NCBI RefSeq assembly: GCF_000153705.1
Contig: NZ_DS022272.1
Coordinates: forward strand, 2,481,924 to 2,545,923
DNA from: Fulvimarina pelagi HTCC2506
GTDB lineage: Bacteria > Pseudomonadota > Alphaproteobacteria > Rhizobiales > Rhizobiaceae
DNA length: 64,000 nt
Direction: 5' to 3'
Under the pieces are notes generated by a model, which had not been told where the DNA came from, did no database searches, and worked only from the letters and a program-made list of their open reading frames with translations. This document shows, one piece after another, positions 29,503 through 38,006 of the stretch. Numbering within the stretch: the first letter of the stretch is position 1; each line of letters starts with the position of its first letter. Made by a program: the position numbers and the translations under genes.

Positions 29503-30297
29503 ATGGCACTCGATGGACGCGTAGCTGTCGTCACGGGCGGCGCGAAGGGAATCGGCTATGCAGTCGCACGGCGCTTCCTGCATGAGGGCGCGAAGGTCGT
29601 CATCGCCGACGTAAACGAGCGTGCGGGACAGGAGGCGGCGGACGATCTCTCCGAATATGGCGAAGTCCACTTCGTGGCGACCAATGTCGCCGAGAAACTC
29701 GACGTGCATAACCTGATCGCATCTTCGCTCGACGCCTTCGCCGATATCGATATTCTCGTGAACAACGCCGGCATGGTGCAGAAGGCCGGTTTCCTCGATC
29801 TCGACGTCGCCGACTTTCAGAAGGTACTCGACGTCAATCTCAAGGGTGCGTTCCTGTGCGGTCAGGCGATCGCCCAGCACATGGTCGAAAAGGTCAAGCA
29901 GGGCGGCAGCGCCGGCACGATCGTCAACATGTCCTCGATCAATGCCGAGTTCGCGCTGGCCGATCAGGTCGGCTATTCGGTCTCGAAGGGCGGCCTGAAG
30001 TCGCTGACAAAGGTTATGGCTCTCGCGCTTGCGCCGCACGGCATACGCGTGAACGCGATCGGTCCGGGCTCGATCATGACGGAACTCCTGAACTCCGTCG
30101 CCAACGATCCCGCAGCCAAACGAACGATTCTGTCACGCACTCCCCTAGGGCGCATCGGCGACCCGAAGGAAATCGCCGCGATCGCCGCCTTCCTCGCCTC
30201 GGACGATGCGAGCTACATCACTGGCCATACCATTTATGCCGATGGCGGCCGCCTTGCCCTGAACTATCTCGTCCCAGTCAAGGACGACGAGGACTGA
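29503..30297 (+). CDS. Short-chain dehydrogenase, 3-oxoacyl reductase-like
   Basis: A 264-residue classical SDR with TGGAKGIG, NNAG, the serine in NMSSIN and the active YSVSK, ending in ITGHTIYADGGRLALNYLVP. The start has AAGGAG 8 bases upstream. It is the first gene of a four-gene plus-strand operon with an aminotransferase, a CoA-transferase and a glutathione transferase, so it likely oxidises a hydroxy group in a catabolic route. The substrate is not evident. Confidence 0.78.
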   Translation: MALDGRVAVVTGGAKGIGYAVARRFLHEGAKVVIADVNERAGQEAADDLSEYGEVHFVATNVAEKLDVHNLIASSLDAFADIDILVNNAGMVQKAGFLDLDVADFQKVLDVNLKGAFLCGQAIAQHMVEKVKQGGSAGTIVNMSSINAEFALADQVGYSVSKGGLKSLTKVMALALAPHGIRVNAIGPGSIMTELLNSVANDPAAKRTILSRTPLGRIGDPKEIAAIAAFLASDDASYITGHTIYADGGRLALNYLVPVKDDED

Positions 30298-30342
30298 CCG
30301 GTCCCCCAAAGTCTCCAATAAAAAGGATACGAAAGCGAATCC

Positions 30343-31527
30343 ATGCTGCAGACCATCTCCGCCTTCGACCGGATCGGCGAGGAAAACGCCTTTGCGGTTC
30401 TCGCCCGTGCGAACACACTCTCTGGCGAAGGCCACGACGTCGTCAATCTCGGCATTGGTCAGCCGGATTTCCTGACGCCGCCGCACATCGTCGAAGCCGC
30501 CGTCAAGGCGCTGCAGGATGGTCATCACGGATACACGCCCGCGACCGGTCTGCCCGCCACTCGTGAAGCGGTGGCGCGACGGACGTTTTCGCTGACGGGT
30601 GTCGAGATATCTCCAGATAGCGTAATGATCATGCCGGGCGGCAAGCCGACCATGTTCGCCGCTATCCTGATGTTTGGCGAACCGGGGGCGGAAATCCTCT
30701 ATCCCGATCCCGGCTTCCCGATCTATCGCTCGATGATCGAGTTCACAGGTGCGAAGCCGGTCCCGGTTCCTATCCGCGAGGAAAACGGATTCGCCTTCTC
30801 TGCGGAAGAGACGCTATCACTCATCACCGACAAAACCCGGCTTCTAATCCTCAACTCGCCTGCCAACCCAACCGGCGGGGTTACGCCGAAGCAAGAGATC
30901 GACAAGCTCGTGGCCGGGCTTGAGAATTTCCCCGACGTCGCGATCCTGTCCGACGAGATCTACGACGTCATGACCTATGACGGCGAGGTCCACACCTCGC
31001 TGCTCACCTATCCCGAAATCCGCGACCGCCTCATCGTCCTCAATGGCTGGTCCAAGACATGGGCGATGACCGGCTGGCGCATGGGCTGGTCGATCTGGCC
31101 GGAAAAGCTCTACGGCATGGTTCGCAAGCTTGCCGTCAACTGCTGGTCCTGCGTCAACGCGCCGAGCCAGATCGCTGGCATCGCGGCGATCGATGGGCCG
31201 CAGGAAGACGTCAAGCGCATGATGGAAGCCTTCGACCGGCGCCGCAAGCTCGTGGTCGAGCGCGCCAACGCCCTGCCCGGCGTCACCTGCGCGACACCGA
31301 AGGGCGCGTTCTACGCCTTCCCGAACATCTCCCAGACGGGGTGGAAATCGAAGAAGCTTTCCTCGGCGCTCCTTGAAAAAGCCCATGTCGCTTTGGTCGG
31401 TGGACCCGATTTCGGCATTCTCGGCGAAGGCTATATCCGCATCTCCTATGCCAATTCGGAGATGAACATTGCACGTGCGATGGATCGTGTCGCCAAATTC
31501 CTTGAAGAGACCGAACCGCAAACCTGA
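30343..31527 (+). CDS. Class I/II PLP-dependent aminotransferase
   Basis: A 394-residue fold-type I aminotransferase of the aspartate/aromatic group. It has the N-terminal GIGQPDF, the NPTGG loop, SDEIYD and the PLP lysine in NGWSKTWAMTGWRMGW; an arginine in IRISYAN binds the substrate carboxylate. It is 45 bases after the SDR gene and 15 before the CoA-transferase gene. It could make the 2-oxo acid that is then activated as a CoA ester. Substrate unknown. Confidence 0.82.
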   Translation: MLQTISAFDRIGEENAFAVLARANTLSGEGHDVVNLGIGQPDFLTPPHIVEAAVKALQDGHHGYTPATGLPATREAVARRTFSLTGVEISPDSVMIMPGGKPTMFAAILMFGEPGAEILYPDPGFPIYRSMIEFTGAKPVPVPIREENGFAFSAEETLSLITDKTRLLILNSPANPTGGVTPKQEIDKLVAGLENFPDVAILSDEIYDVMTYDGEVHTSLLTYPEIRDRLIVLNGWSKTWAMTGWRMGWSIWPEKLYGMVRKLAVNCWSCVNAPSQIAGIAAIDGPQEDVKRMMEAFDRRRKLVVERANALPGVTCATPKGAFYAFPNISQTGWKSKKLSSALLEKAHVALVGGPDFGILGEGYIRISYANSEMNIARAMDRVAKFLEETEPQT

Positions 31528-31542
31528 GGGAGGTCGACGAAT

Positions 31543-32769
31543 ATGGCTGGACCCCTCTCTGGCGTACGCATCGTCGATTTTACGACCATGATCGCGGGGC
31601 CGCTCGCAACCATGACGCTCGCAGACCAGGGCGCCGAGGTGATCAAGATTGAGCGGCCCGATGGCGGCGACCTTTCCCGCCAGGTGGCCGAGCAGCGCAA
31701 CGGATTCTCAGCTTCATTCCTGCAGAACAATCGCGGCAAACGCTCGGTCGCTCTCGATCTCAAGACGCCAGCAGGGCTGAAGGCAGCCCTGAAAATCGCC
31801 GAGACGGCCGATGTGGTCGTAGAAAACTTTCGGCCTGGCGTCGCCGAGCGGATCGGCATCGGCTACGAGGTTGTCCGTCAGCGCAACCCACGCGTGATCT
31901 ACGCCTCGATCGCCGGCTTCGGCGTTACCGGCGATTGGGCACAACGCCCGGTCTACGACCCGCTGATCCAGGCGCTTTCGGGTCTTGCGAGCGTCCAGGG
32001 CGGCGATGGACCGCGGCCCCGCCTCGTCCGAACGATCGTGCCGGACAAGGTCACCGCGATCCAGACCGCCCAGGCAATTACCGCGGCACTTTTTGCCCGC
32101 GAGCGCAGCGGCGAGGGCAATCGTCTGACGATCTCGATGCTCGACACGATCGTCGCCTTTCTCTTCTCCTCCGATATGAGCGGCCACACCTTTATCGGCG
32201 CGGAAACCGAGGAGCACGAGCCGGACGATCGCGATCCGGACGAAGCCCAGAGCTTTGTCGAACTCATCTACCAGACGGCCAATGGCTGGATGGCGGTCTC
32301 GGCCCATACGGACAAGACCTGGAAGGGTCTCTCCGCCGCCGTCGGCAGGCCGGAATGGCTGAGAGACGAGCGCTTCGCGACGGTCTCGGCGCGCGAAATC
32401 AACAAGCGCGCCCGTCTGGAGCTGACGCAGGCCGCTCTCATCGAGGATACGACCGAACACTGGATGCGGCGGCTCACCGAACACGACGTGCCATGCGCCC
32501 CGGTCCTCAAGCGTGGCGAGATGATCTACCATCCGCAGATCGAGGCGAACGGCACGGTGGTCGAGCTCACGCATCCGCAGGCAGGTCCGATCCGGCAGGC
32601 CCGCAGCCCCGCTCGCTTCTCGGAAACGCCTCTCGATGCTCCCTCCCCGGCTCGCGCACTGGGTGCGGACACACGATCCGTCCTCGCGGAGGCCGGCTAC
32701 GACGACGCGGCGATCGCCGACTTGTTCGCATCGGGTGCCGCAGCCGAACCCGACGGAGACATGGGATGA
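31543..32769 (+). CDS. CaiB/BaiF family (class III) CoA-transferase
   Basis: A 408-residue enzyme of the formyl-CoA/carnitinyl-CoA transferase family, which moves CoA between carboxylic acids. The N-terminus GPLSGVRIVDFTTMIAGPLATMTLADQGAEV is typical, and the catalytic aspartate is in VYDPLIQALSGL. GGGAGG lies upstream of the ATG. The end overlaps the glutathione transferase gene (ATGA). Specificity within the family cannot be read from motifs. Confidence 0.85.
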   Translation: MAGPLSGVRIVDFTTMIAGPLATMTLADQGAEVIKIERPDGGDLSRQVAEQRNGFSASFLQNNRGKRSVALDLKTPAGLKAALKIAETADVVVENFRPGVAERIGIGYEVVRQRNPRVIYASIAGFGVTGDWAQRPVYDPLIQALSGLASVQGGDGPRPRLVRTIVPDKVTAIQTAQAITAALFARERSGEGNRLTISMLDTIVAFLFSSDMSGHTFIGAETEEHEPDDRDPDEAQSFVELIYQTANGWMAVSAHTDKTWKGLSAAVGRPEWLRDERFATVSAREINKRARLELTQAALIEDTTEHWMRRLTEHDVPCAPVLKRGEMIYHPQIEANGTVVELTHPQAGPIRQARSPARFSETPLDAPSPARALGADTRSVLAEAGYDDAAIADLFASGAAAEPDGDMG

Positions 32770-33497
32770 TCGACTTCTACTACGCGCCGACGCCGAACGG
32801 CTGGAAGGTCGCGATCATGTTGGAGGAATGCGGCCTCGACTACGAATTGAAGCTGATGGATCTTCATTCCGGCGAACAATTCGAGCCGGAATTCCTGAAG
32901 ATCAGCCCGAACGCCAAGATGCCGGCGATCGTCGATCACGACCCGCCGGACGGTTACGGCGACGAGCCCGTACCAGTTTTCGAGTCGGCTGCGATCCTGT
33001 TCTACCTAGCGGACAAAATAGGCCGTTTCGCTCCAGAGAGGTCAGACCGACGCGCCATGAAGGAACTCGACGAGTGGCTGTTCTGGCAGACGGGCAGCCA
33101 GGGCCCGATGGCCGGACAGCTGAGCCATTTCAAGAACTACGCGCCGGACAACGAGCGCGACTACGGCTTCAAACGCTATCTCGGTGAATTCGACCGCAAT
33201 CTCGGCGTTCTGGAAAACCGACTTGCGGACCGCTCCTACATCATGGGCGAAGACTATTCGATCGCCGACATACAGGCTTTTCCTTGGGCCTTTATCGCCA
33301 AGCCACTCGGTGCCTCGCTCGACGACTTCCCGCGCGTTGCCGACTGGCGCGGCCGGATCAAGCAGAGGCCCGCGGTCCAACGCGCCATTGATCTCGCGAA
33401 GGACAAACAGAACCGCGGCAGGCACCGGGTCGACAACAACGACATCATATTCAATCAGAGCTCGAAATCGCTCAAGCCGAAGCAGGCCGAAAACTGA
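32766..33497 (+). CDS. Glutathione S-transferase family protein
   Basis: A 243-residue GST of the Ure2p/YfcG-like type. The N-terminal thioredoxin-fold domain has YYAPTPNGWKVAIMLEE (with Thr/Asn as likely glutathione-activating residues), NAKMPAIVD and FESAAILFYLA; the helical domain has the N-capping box IADIQAFPW. The YfcG type is often a disulfide reductase and not a transferase. The last 25 residues (RHRVDNNDIIF...) are an extra tail. Translationally coupled to the CoA-transferase gene. Confidence 0.85.
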   Translation: MIDFYYAPTPNGWKVAIMLEECGLDYELKLMDLHSGEQFEPEFLKISPNAKMPAIVDHDPPDGYGDEPVPVFESAAILFYLADKIGRFAPERSDRRAMKELDEWLFWQTGSQGPMAGQLSHFKNYAPDNERDYGFKRYLGEFDRNLGVLENRLADRSYIMGEDYSIADIQAFPWAFIAKPLGASLDDFPRVADWRGRIKQRPAVQRAIDLAKDKQNRGRHRVDNNDIIFNQSSKSLKPKQAEN

Positions 33498-33531
33498 GCG
33501 TCAGACACCCTGTCGTCACCGGCGAAGGCGC

Positions 33532-34218
33532 TCAGGCGAGCCAAGTCGCGTAATCGCTCACGAGCAGCCGGTGGGGCGGTTCGTCCTCCTCGATCGTCGC
33601 AAACCGGCCGATCGGCTCGCGGAAGATGTTGTCCGTCTCGTCGTCGTTGACCGTCGAGACCTCACCGATAAGGACATTGCCGCCCTCGCCCCAGAAAGCG
33701 TGCCAGTCGCCCGGCCGCAAGGTGACGCTCGCGCCGGGCGACAGCGAGAGTCGCTCGCCGGGAGCGTAGTTGCGCCAAAGCCCGTCGCACATCACGCGCC
33801 CGCCAGCCGTTTCGCTGAACTTGCCGTCTCCGTCCGAGCCGAAAAGCTCGACGACCAGCGTCGCACCTCCACGATTGATGATGTCCTCGGCCTTGATGAC
33901 ATGGGTGTGCATCGGGCTGAGCTGTTTCTCGCGCGAAATCAGCAGCTTCTCGGCGTAGCACATACCGCGACCCGCGGTGAGGTCAGAGAGTCGGCCGTTC
34001 CTGAGCGTGAAGAGAAAGAGGCCCATCTCGTCATACCGGCCGCCGCCGTAATCGGTGATGTCCCACCCGCAGCGGCTGTCGATGACATGGCGGGCTTCGT
34101 CCTTCCGCGCCTTGAATTCCTCGGGCGTCCAGTTGGCGAAAGGCGGCAGAATAAAGCCATAGCGGGCAATCATCTCGGCGGCGTCCGCCATGATGCGGTT
34201 GATGTCGGAACGCTTCAT
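33532..34218 (-). CDS. D-lyxose/D-mannose isomerase, cupin type
   Basis: A 228-residue cupin like the D-lyxose isomerases of Bacillus (YdaE) and E. coli O157 (EcSI), which interconvert D-lyxose/D-xylulose and D-mannose/D-fructose with Mn2+. Metal ligands are the histidines and glutamate in SPMHTHVIKAEDI and the later PGDWHAFWG histidine. The ATG at 34218 has AAAGGTGA 7 bases upstream and gives the usual length of 227-228. No sugar transporter or kinase is beside it; it converges on the catabolic operon and is divergent from the glycan locus. Confidence 0.8.
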   Translation of the reverse strand: MKRSDINRIMADAAEMIARYGFILPPFANWTPEEFKARKDEARHVIDSRCGWDITDYGGGRYDEMGLFLFTLRNGRLSDLTAGRGMCYAEKLLISREKQLSPMHTHVIKAEDIINRGGATLVVELFGSDGDGKFSETAGGRVMCDGLWRNYAPGERLSLSPGASVTLRPGDWHAFWGEGGNVLIGEVSTVNDDETDNIFREPIGRFATIEEDEPPHRLLVSDYATWLA

Positions 34219-34397
34219 GCGGAAGTCACCTTTCATCTTGGATTGAGACCGGAGTTGGTGCGTGACACGGCCTCACTGCGTATTCATTTGCCCGGGTCGG
34301 GCTGCTCGCGCGCAATTCTCAGCGGAACCGCGCTCCTTGGATATTAGCGACGGAAGTCCGCTTCCGTAAAAACAGGGCTTGCAGTTAAACGCAGGAA

Positions 34398-35222
34398 GTG
34401 GCCATCAGAACCCAGAAAATCATCGGGGGAAAAATCATAGCCACCGTTTCGGTCATTACGCCGGCCTTCAACAGCGCCGAGACCCTTGCCGCTTGTCTTG
34501 CTTCGGTGCGCGAGCAGGACTTTGCCGACTGGGAGCACGTCGTCGCCGACGACGGCTCGACGGACGGTACGCATGAAGTTCTCGAACGCCATCGGCGGAT
34601 CGATCCGCGCCTCAAGGCGATTCATCTCGATACCCAATCGGGAGCGGCGGGCGCGCGAAACGCTGCGCTTGCATCGGCGAGCGGCCGCTATGTCGCGTTT
34701 CTCGATGCCGACGATCTCTGGCTGCCGCAAAAGCTTCAGAGCCAACTCGACATGATGCGCTCGACCGGAGCGGCTTTCAGCTATGGCGCCTATTTCGTGA
34801 GGACCGACGGCGCGCGCGGACCGGGTCTTTGCTTCGAACCACCCACCGAACTCGCCTATGCCGATCTGCTTAAGGGTTGTCCGATCGGATGTTCCACCGT
34901 GATGATCGACCGAGAACAGGCCGGCGATATCCGGATGCCGGCGATCAGGCGGGGACAGGACTGGGCGCTTTGGCTTGAAATCACACGGGAAGGCAGGAGC
35001 GCGCACGCCTTCGAGGGCGTCCAGACGGTATACAATCGGCGAAGCGGATCGCTCTCCTCCCGGAAGGTCCGAAAGCTCCTCGACGTCTGGGACGTCTATC
35101 ACCGATGCGAAGGTCTCGGCCCTCTGGCTTCGAGCTTTTATTCGATGCGGCACGCCTATTACGTGGCGGTCGAAAAGCGTCGGTTCTATCGCAATCTGCA
35201 GACCGCCGGACGCGACCGATGA
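34398..35222 (+). CDS. Glycosyltransferase family 2
   Basis: A 274-residue GT-A glycosyltransferase without membrane segments. It has the family start VSVITPAFNSAETLAACL, VVADDGSTDGT and the metal-binding DADD in FLDADDLW, plus a later GQDWALWLEI acceptor region resembling SpsA/ExoU-type enzymes. Start is GTG at 34398. It is the first of the glycan genes and probably adds one sugar to a lipid-linked oligosaccharide at the inner face of the membrane. Donor sugar unknown. Confidence 0.85.
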   Translation: MAIRTQKIIGGKIIATVSVITPAFNSAETLAACLASVREQDFADWEHVVADDGSTDGTHEVLERHRRIDPRLKAIHLDTQSGAAGARNAALASASGRYVAFLDADDLWLPQKLQSQLDMMRSTGAAFSYGAYFVRTDGARGPGLCFEPPTELAYADLLKGCPIGCSTVMIDREQAGDIRMPAIRRGQDWALWLEITREGRSAHAFEGVQTVYNRRSGSLSSRKVRKLLDVWDVYHRCEGLGPLASSFYSMRHAYYVAVEKRRFYRNLQTAGRDR

Positions 35223-35259
35223 CAAAGCACTGCGCCTTCTCGACGCGAGGCAGCGCCTG

Positions 35260-36177
35260 ATGAAACCCGTGCGGAACCAGCAAGACGGGCCGCTTGCAAG
35301 CAAAGACCGACCGGTCTTTTCGGTGATCGTGCCGGTCTTCGAGCAGTGGCATCTAGCGAAGAAGCTCCTTGACTGCCTCGACCGGCAGACGATCGAAGCG
35401 AGCGCCTTCGAAATCCTTCTCGTCAACGATGAGCCGCCTGACACTTCACCGCCGGACCTTCGCCATGAGAAGGCGCGCCTCCTGCAAGGGTCGAACCGGG
35501 GCTCCTACACGGCGCGAAATCTCGGCGCAGCACGGGCAAACGGCCGCTATTTCGTCTTCACCGATGCCGACTGCTTGCCCGACCCCGACTGGCTCAAGGC
35601 GATTGCATCGGCTTTCGAAGCCTCGGCGCAGGAACCGACGATCCTCATCGGCAATGTCGAAATGATCGCCCGCACGGATCGAGCGAACGCCTATGAAATG
35701 TATGATATCGTCAAAGGCATCCCGCAGGCCCGTTACGTGCGCCGAGGCTACGGAGCGACCGCCAATCTCGCCGTTTCGCGCGCCGTGTTCGAGCGTGTCG
35801 GCGGGTTTGACACCAATCGCCTTTCTGGCGGGGATGCGGAATTCTGCCGAAGGGCGACCGCCCGGACCGGCGCTTCCGTCACTTTCCTTCCGGACGCGAC
35901 CGTGCACCATCCGGCGCGGCACGACTGGCGTTCGATCGCCACCAAGGCGCGTCGGGTGAAGGGCGGACAGGTCAGGTCCGGTACGGCGAAGCAGAAGATC
36001 GTGTGGACGGCGCGTACCTTCGCGCCGCCTGTGCGAGGGCTTTGGATGTTCCTCCGCGCCGGCAGACATCCGTTACGCTACCGCCTCTGGGCTTGCCTCG
36101 TCCAGCTTCGTGTTTGGCTTCTCGAGATGGCGGAAACCGTACGCCTGCTCTTGAGTGGGACTCCAGAGCGGCGCTGA
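35260..36177 (+). CDS. Glycosyltransferase family 2, second copy
   Basis: A 305-residue GT2 with FSVIVPVFEQWHLAKKLLDCL, VNDEP, and the divergent DxD in FTDADCLPDPDW, followed by GGDAEFCRRA (the ED/QxxRW-like acceptor region). The C-terminal 60 residues are basic and amphipathic, suggesting membrane contact. The ATG at 35260 is 38 bases after the first GT2 gene; the open frame continues back into that gene but reads as its shadow. The pair likely acts in sequence on the same glycan. Confidence 0.82.
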   Translation: MKPVRNQQDGPLASKDRPVFSVIVPVFEQWHLAKKLLDCLDRQTIEASAFEILLVNDEPPDTSPPDLRHEKARLLQGSNRGSYTARNLGAARANGRYFVFTDADCLPDPDWLKAIASAFEASAQEPTILIGNVEMIARTDRANAYEMYDIVKGIPQARYVRRGYGATANLAVSRAVFERVGGFDTNRLSGGDAEFCRRATARTGASVTFLPDATVHHPARHDWRSIATKARRVKGGQVRSGTAKQKIVWTARTFAPPVRGLWMFLRAGRHPLRYRLWACLVQLRVWLLEMAETVRLLLSGTPERR

Positions 36178-36477
36178 CGGAAGTCAGAGCACAGGATTGG
36201 CGGCGGCGCGACCAAGTCGGCTCAAAAGGAGCCGCGAATACGCGAAGGCTGAGCGTTCGCGCAGAGCAGCAAACCACTCTTCCGCGAATACAGCGCATAT
36301 GACCTTCGGTTTTGGCGCCTAAGTACCGGCCGATCCCTCCTAGTCAAATTTGTTACGATTGGCTAAGGACCCGACCGATCCGGCGGCTTGGACCAGTGGG
36401 ATCGATCGAACGTACCAGCGCGAGCAACGCCGGTGGGTCGCCGGAGTTCTTGCTGAGTCAATCCTGTCAGGGCAGTC
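36178..36477. other. Gap between the second glycosyltransferase gene and ugd
   Basis: Exactly 300 bases with no gene I can support. The second half is richer in A+T (CAAATTTGTTACGATTGG near 36344) and is the best place for a ugd promoter. No convincing terminator is seen for the glycosyltransferase genes. Confidence 0.5.
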
Positions 36478-37647
36478 ATGAAGATAGCAGTCGCAGGCCT
36501 CGGATACGTCGGACTCTCGAACAGCGTCCTCCTCGCCCAGCACAACGAGGTCGTCGCGATCGACGTCGCGGAAGACCGGGTGGAGATGGTCAATCGCGGC
36601 GTGTCGCCTATCATCGACGATCACCTCCAGGCCTTTCTCAATACCGAGAGACTCGCGCTAATGGCAACCACCGATCCAGTCCGTGCTTACAAGGGCGCGG
36701 AGTTCGTCCTGATCGCGACGCCAACCAATTACGACCCCCAGACAGGTGCCTTCGACACCACCTCCATCGAAACCGTGATCGACGAAGTCCTGAATATCAA
36801 TCCCGACGTCACCATCATCGTCAAGTCGACGATTCCGGTCGGCTATACCGCCAATCTCCGCACGCGACCTGGATGCGGCAATGTGATCTTCTCGCCGGAA
36901 TTCCTGCGCGAGGGCAAGGCGCTCTACGACAACCTCTATCCGTCGCGCATCATCGTTGGCGAACGATCCGACCGCGGACGGAAATTTGCAGATCTGATGA
37001 AGCAGGGTGCACGGAAGGAGGACATTGAGGTCCTCCTGACCGACTCGACGGAAGCAGAGGCGATCAAGCTCTTCGCCAACACTTTCCTCGCGATGCGCGT
37101 CGCCTTCTTCAACGAACTCGACACCTATGCGGCCTCACACGGCCTCGATACGCGGCAGATCATCGAAGGCGTCTGCCTCGATCCCCGGGTCGGCGGCCAC
37201 TACAACAATCCATCCTTCGGCTATGGCGGCTACTGCCTTCCGAAGGATACCAAGCAGCTGCTTTCGAACTATCAGGACGTTCCCCAGAACCTGATCCGCG
37301 CGATTATTGATTCGAATTCAACCCGCAAGGATTTTATCGCCAATCAGATCATCGACATGGCCCCCTCGCGCGTCGGCATTTATCGTCTCGTGATGAAGGC
37401 GGAATCCGACAACTATCGCGCTTCGAGCATCCAGGGGATCATGAAACGCGTAAAGGCGAAGGGCATAGAGGTTGTCGTGTACGAGCCGATCCTTGAGGAC
37501 GTAGATGACTTTTTCCATTCCCGGATCGAACGGAACCTCCAGCGGTTTAAGTCCGAGTGCGACGTGATCGTTGCCAACCGTATGGTCGATGAACTCGCTG
37601 ACGTGGCTGAGAAGGTCTATACGCGAGACCTTTTCGGGAACAACTGA
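36478..37647 (+). CDS. ugd: UDP-glucose 6-dehydrogenase
   Basis: A 389-residue nucleotide-sugar dehydrogenase that oxidises UDP-glucose twice to UDP-glucuronate. The Rossmann motif AGLGYVGLS is at the N-terminus, SEFLREG-like [14 protein letters not shown] follows, and the catalytic cysteine is C253 in [10 protein letters not shown]. The short form of about 390 residues with [14 protein letters not shown] is typical for UDP-glucose as substrate. In this locus it should supply uronic acid for a surface glycan, which fits with the alginate-lyase domain coded downstream. Confidence 0.9.
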   Translation: MKIAVAGLGYVGLSNSVLLAQHNEVVAIDVAEDRVEMVNRGVSPIIDDHLQAFLNTERLALMATTDPVRAYKGAEFVLIATPTNYDPQTGAFDTTSIETVIDEVLNINPDVTIIVKSTIPVGYTANLRTRPGCGNVIFSPEFLREGKALYDNLYPSRIIVGERSDRGRKFADLMKQGARKEDIEVLLTDSTEAEAIKLFANTFLAMRVAFFNELDTYAASHGLDTRQIIEGVCLDPRVGGHYNNPSFGYGGYCLPKDTKQLLSNYQDVPQNLIRAIIDSNSTRKDFIANQIIDMAPSRVGIYRLVMKAESDNYRASSIQGIMKRVKAKGIEVVVYEPILEDVDDFFHSRIERNLQRFKSECDVIVANRMVDELADVAEKVYTRDLFGNN

Positions 37648-38006
37648 CAAATACCGCCCGCAAATTCTGCGCTTTGGCTCGCTACCGGTCGATACCGAGG
37701 ACGAAAGTAGGTAGATCCACGCTGCATCGGGGCTATTCGCTAGCCATTACCGAATGCTAAAGGGTTTACGGAGAACTTTTCACGAGATTACCCGGACGAG
37801 AATTCGAGGGAGATTCGCAGTCGAAGTGCAACTTCGAGCAGCGGAGACAGGATGACCGGTATCGAATGAGGCGTCATGAAGCCGACGCGATTCAGCCTTA
37901 GCCCCACACTTTGGGTCTGCGCAGAACGTGAAGGGGTTCGGGCTTCTTCTTCTACGCGACAAGAAGCCGGCTCTTGTCACTTGGAAACTATGAACGGTCA
38001 GAACGC
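37648..38006. other. Gap upstream of the membrane protein gene, with a hairpin
   Basis: About 360 bases without a supported gene. A hairpin GGCTTCTT ... AAGAAGCC (37941-37968) lies 38 bases before the chosen start of the next gene. It could be a 5' leader structure or the end of a ugd transcript; it has no U tract. Confidence 0.5.

Noticed and set aside
31935..32765. Long upstream extension of the glutathione transferase frame
   Set aside because: This part is the off-frame of the CoA-transferase gene; the transferase begins at the overlapping ATG 32766.
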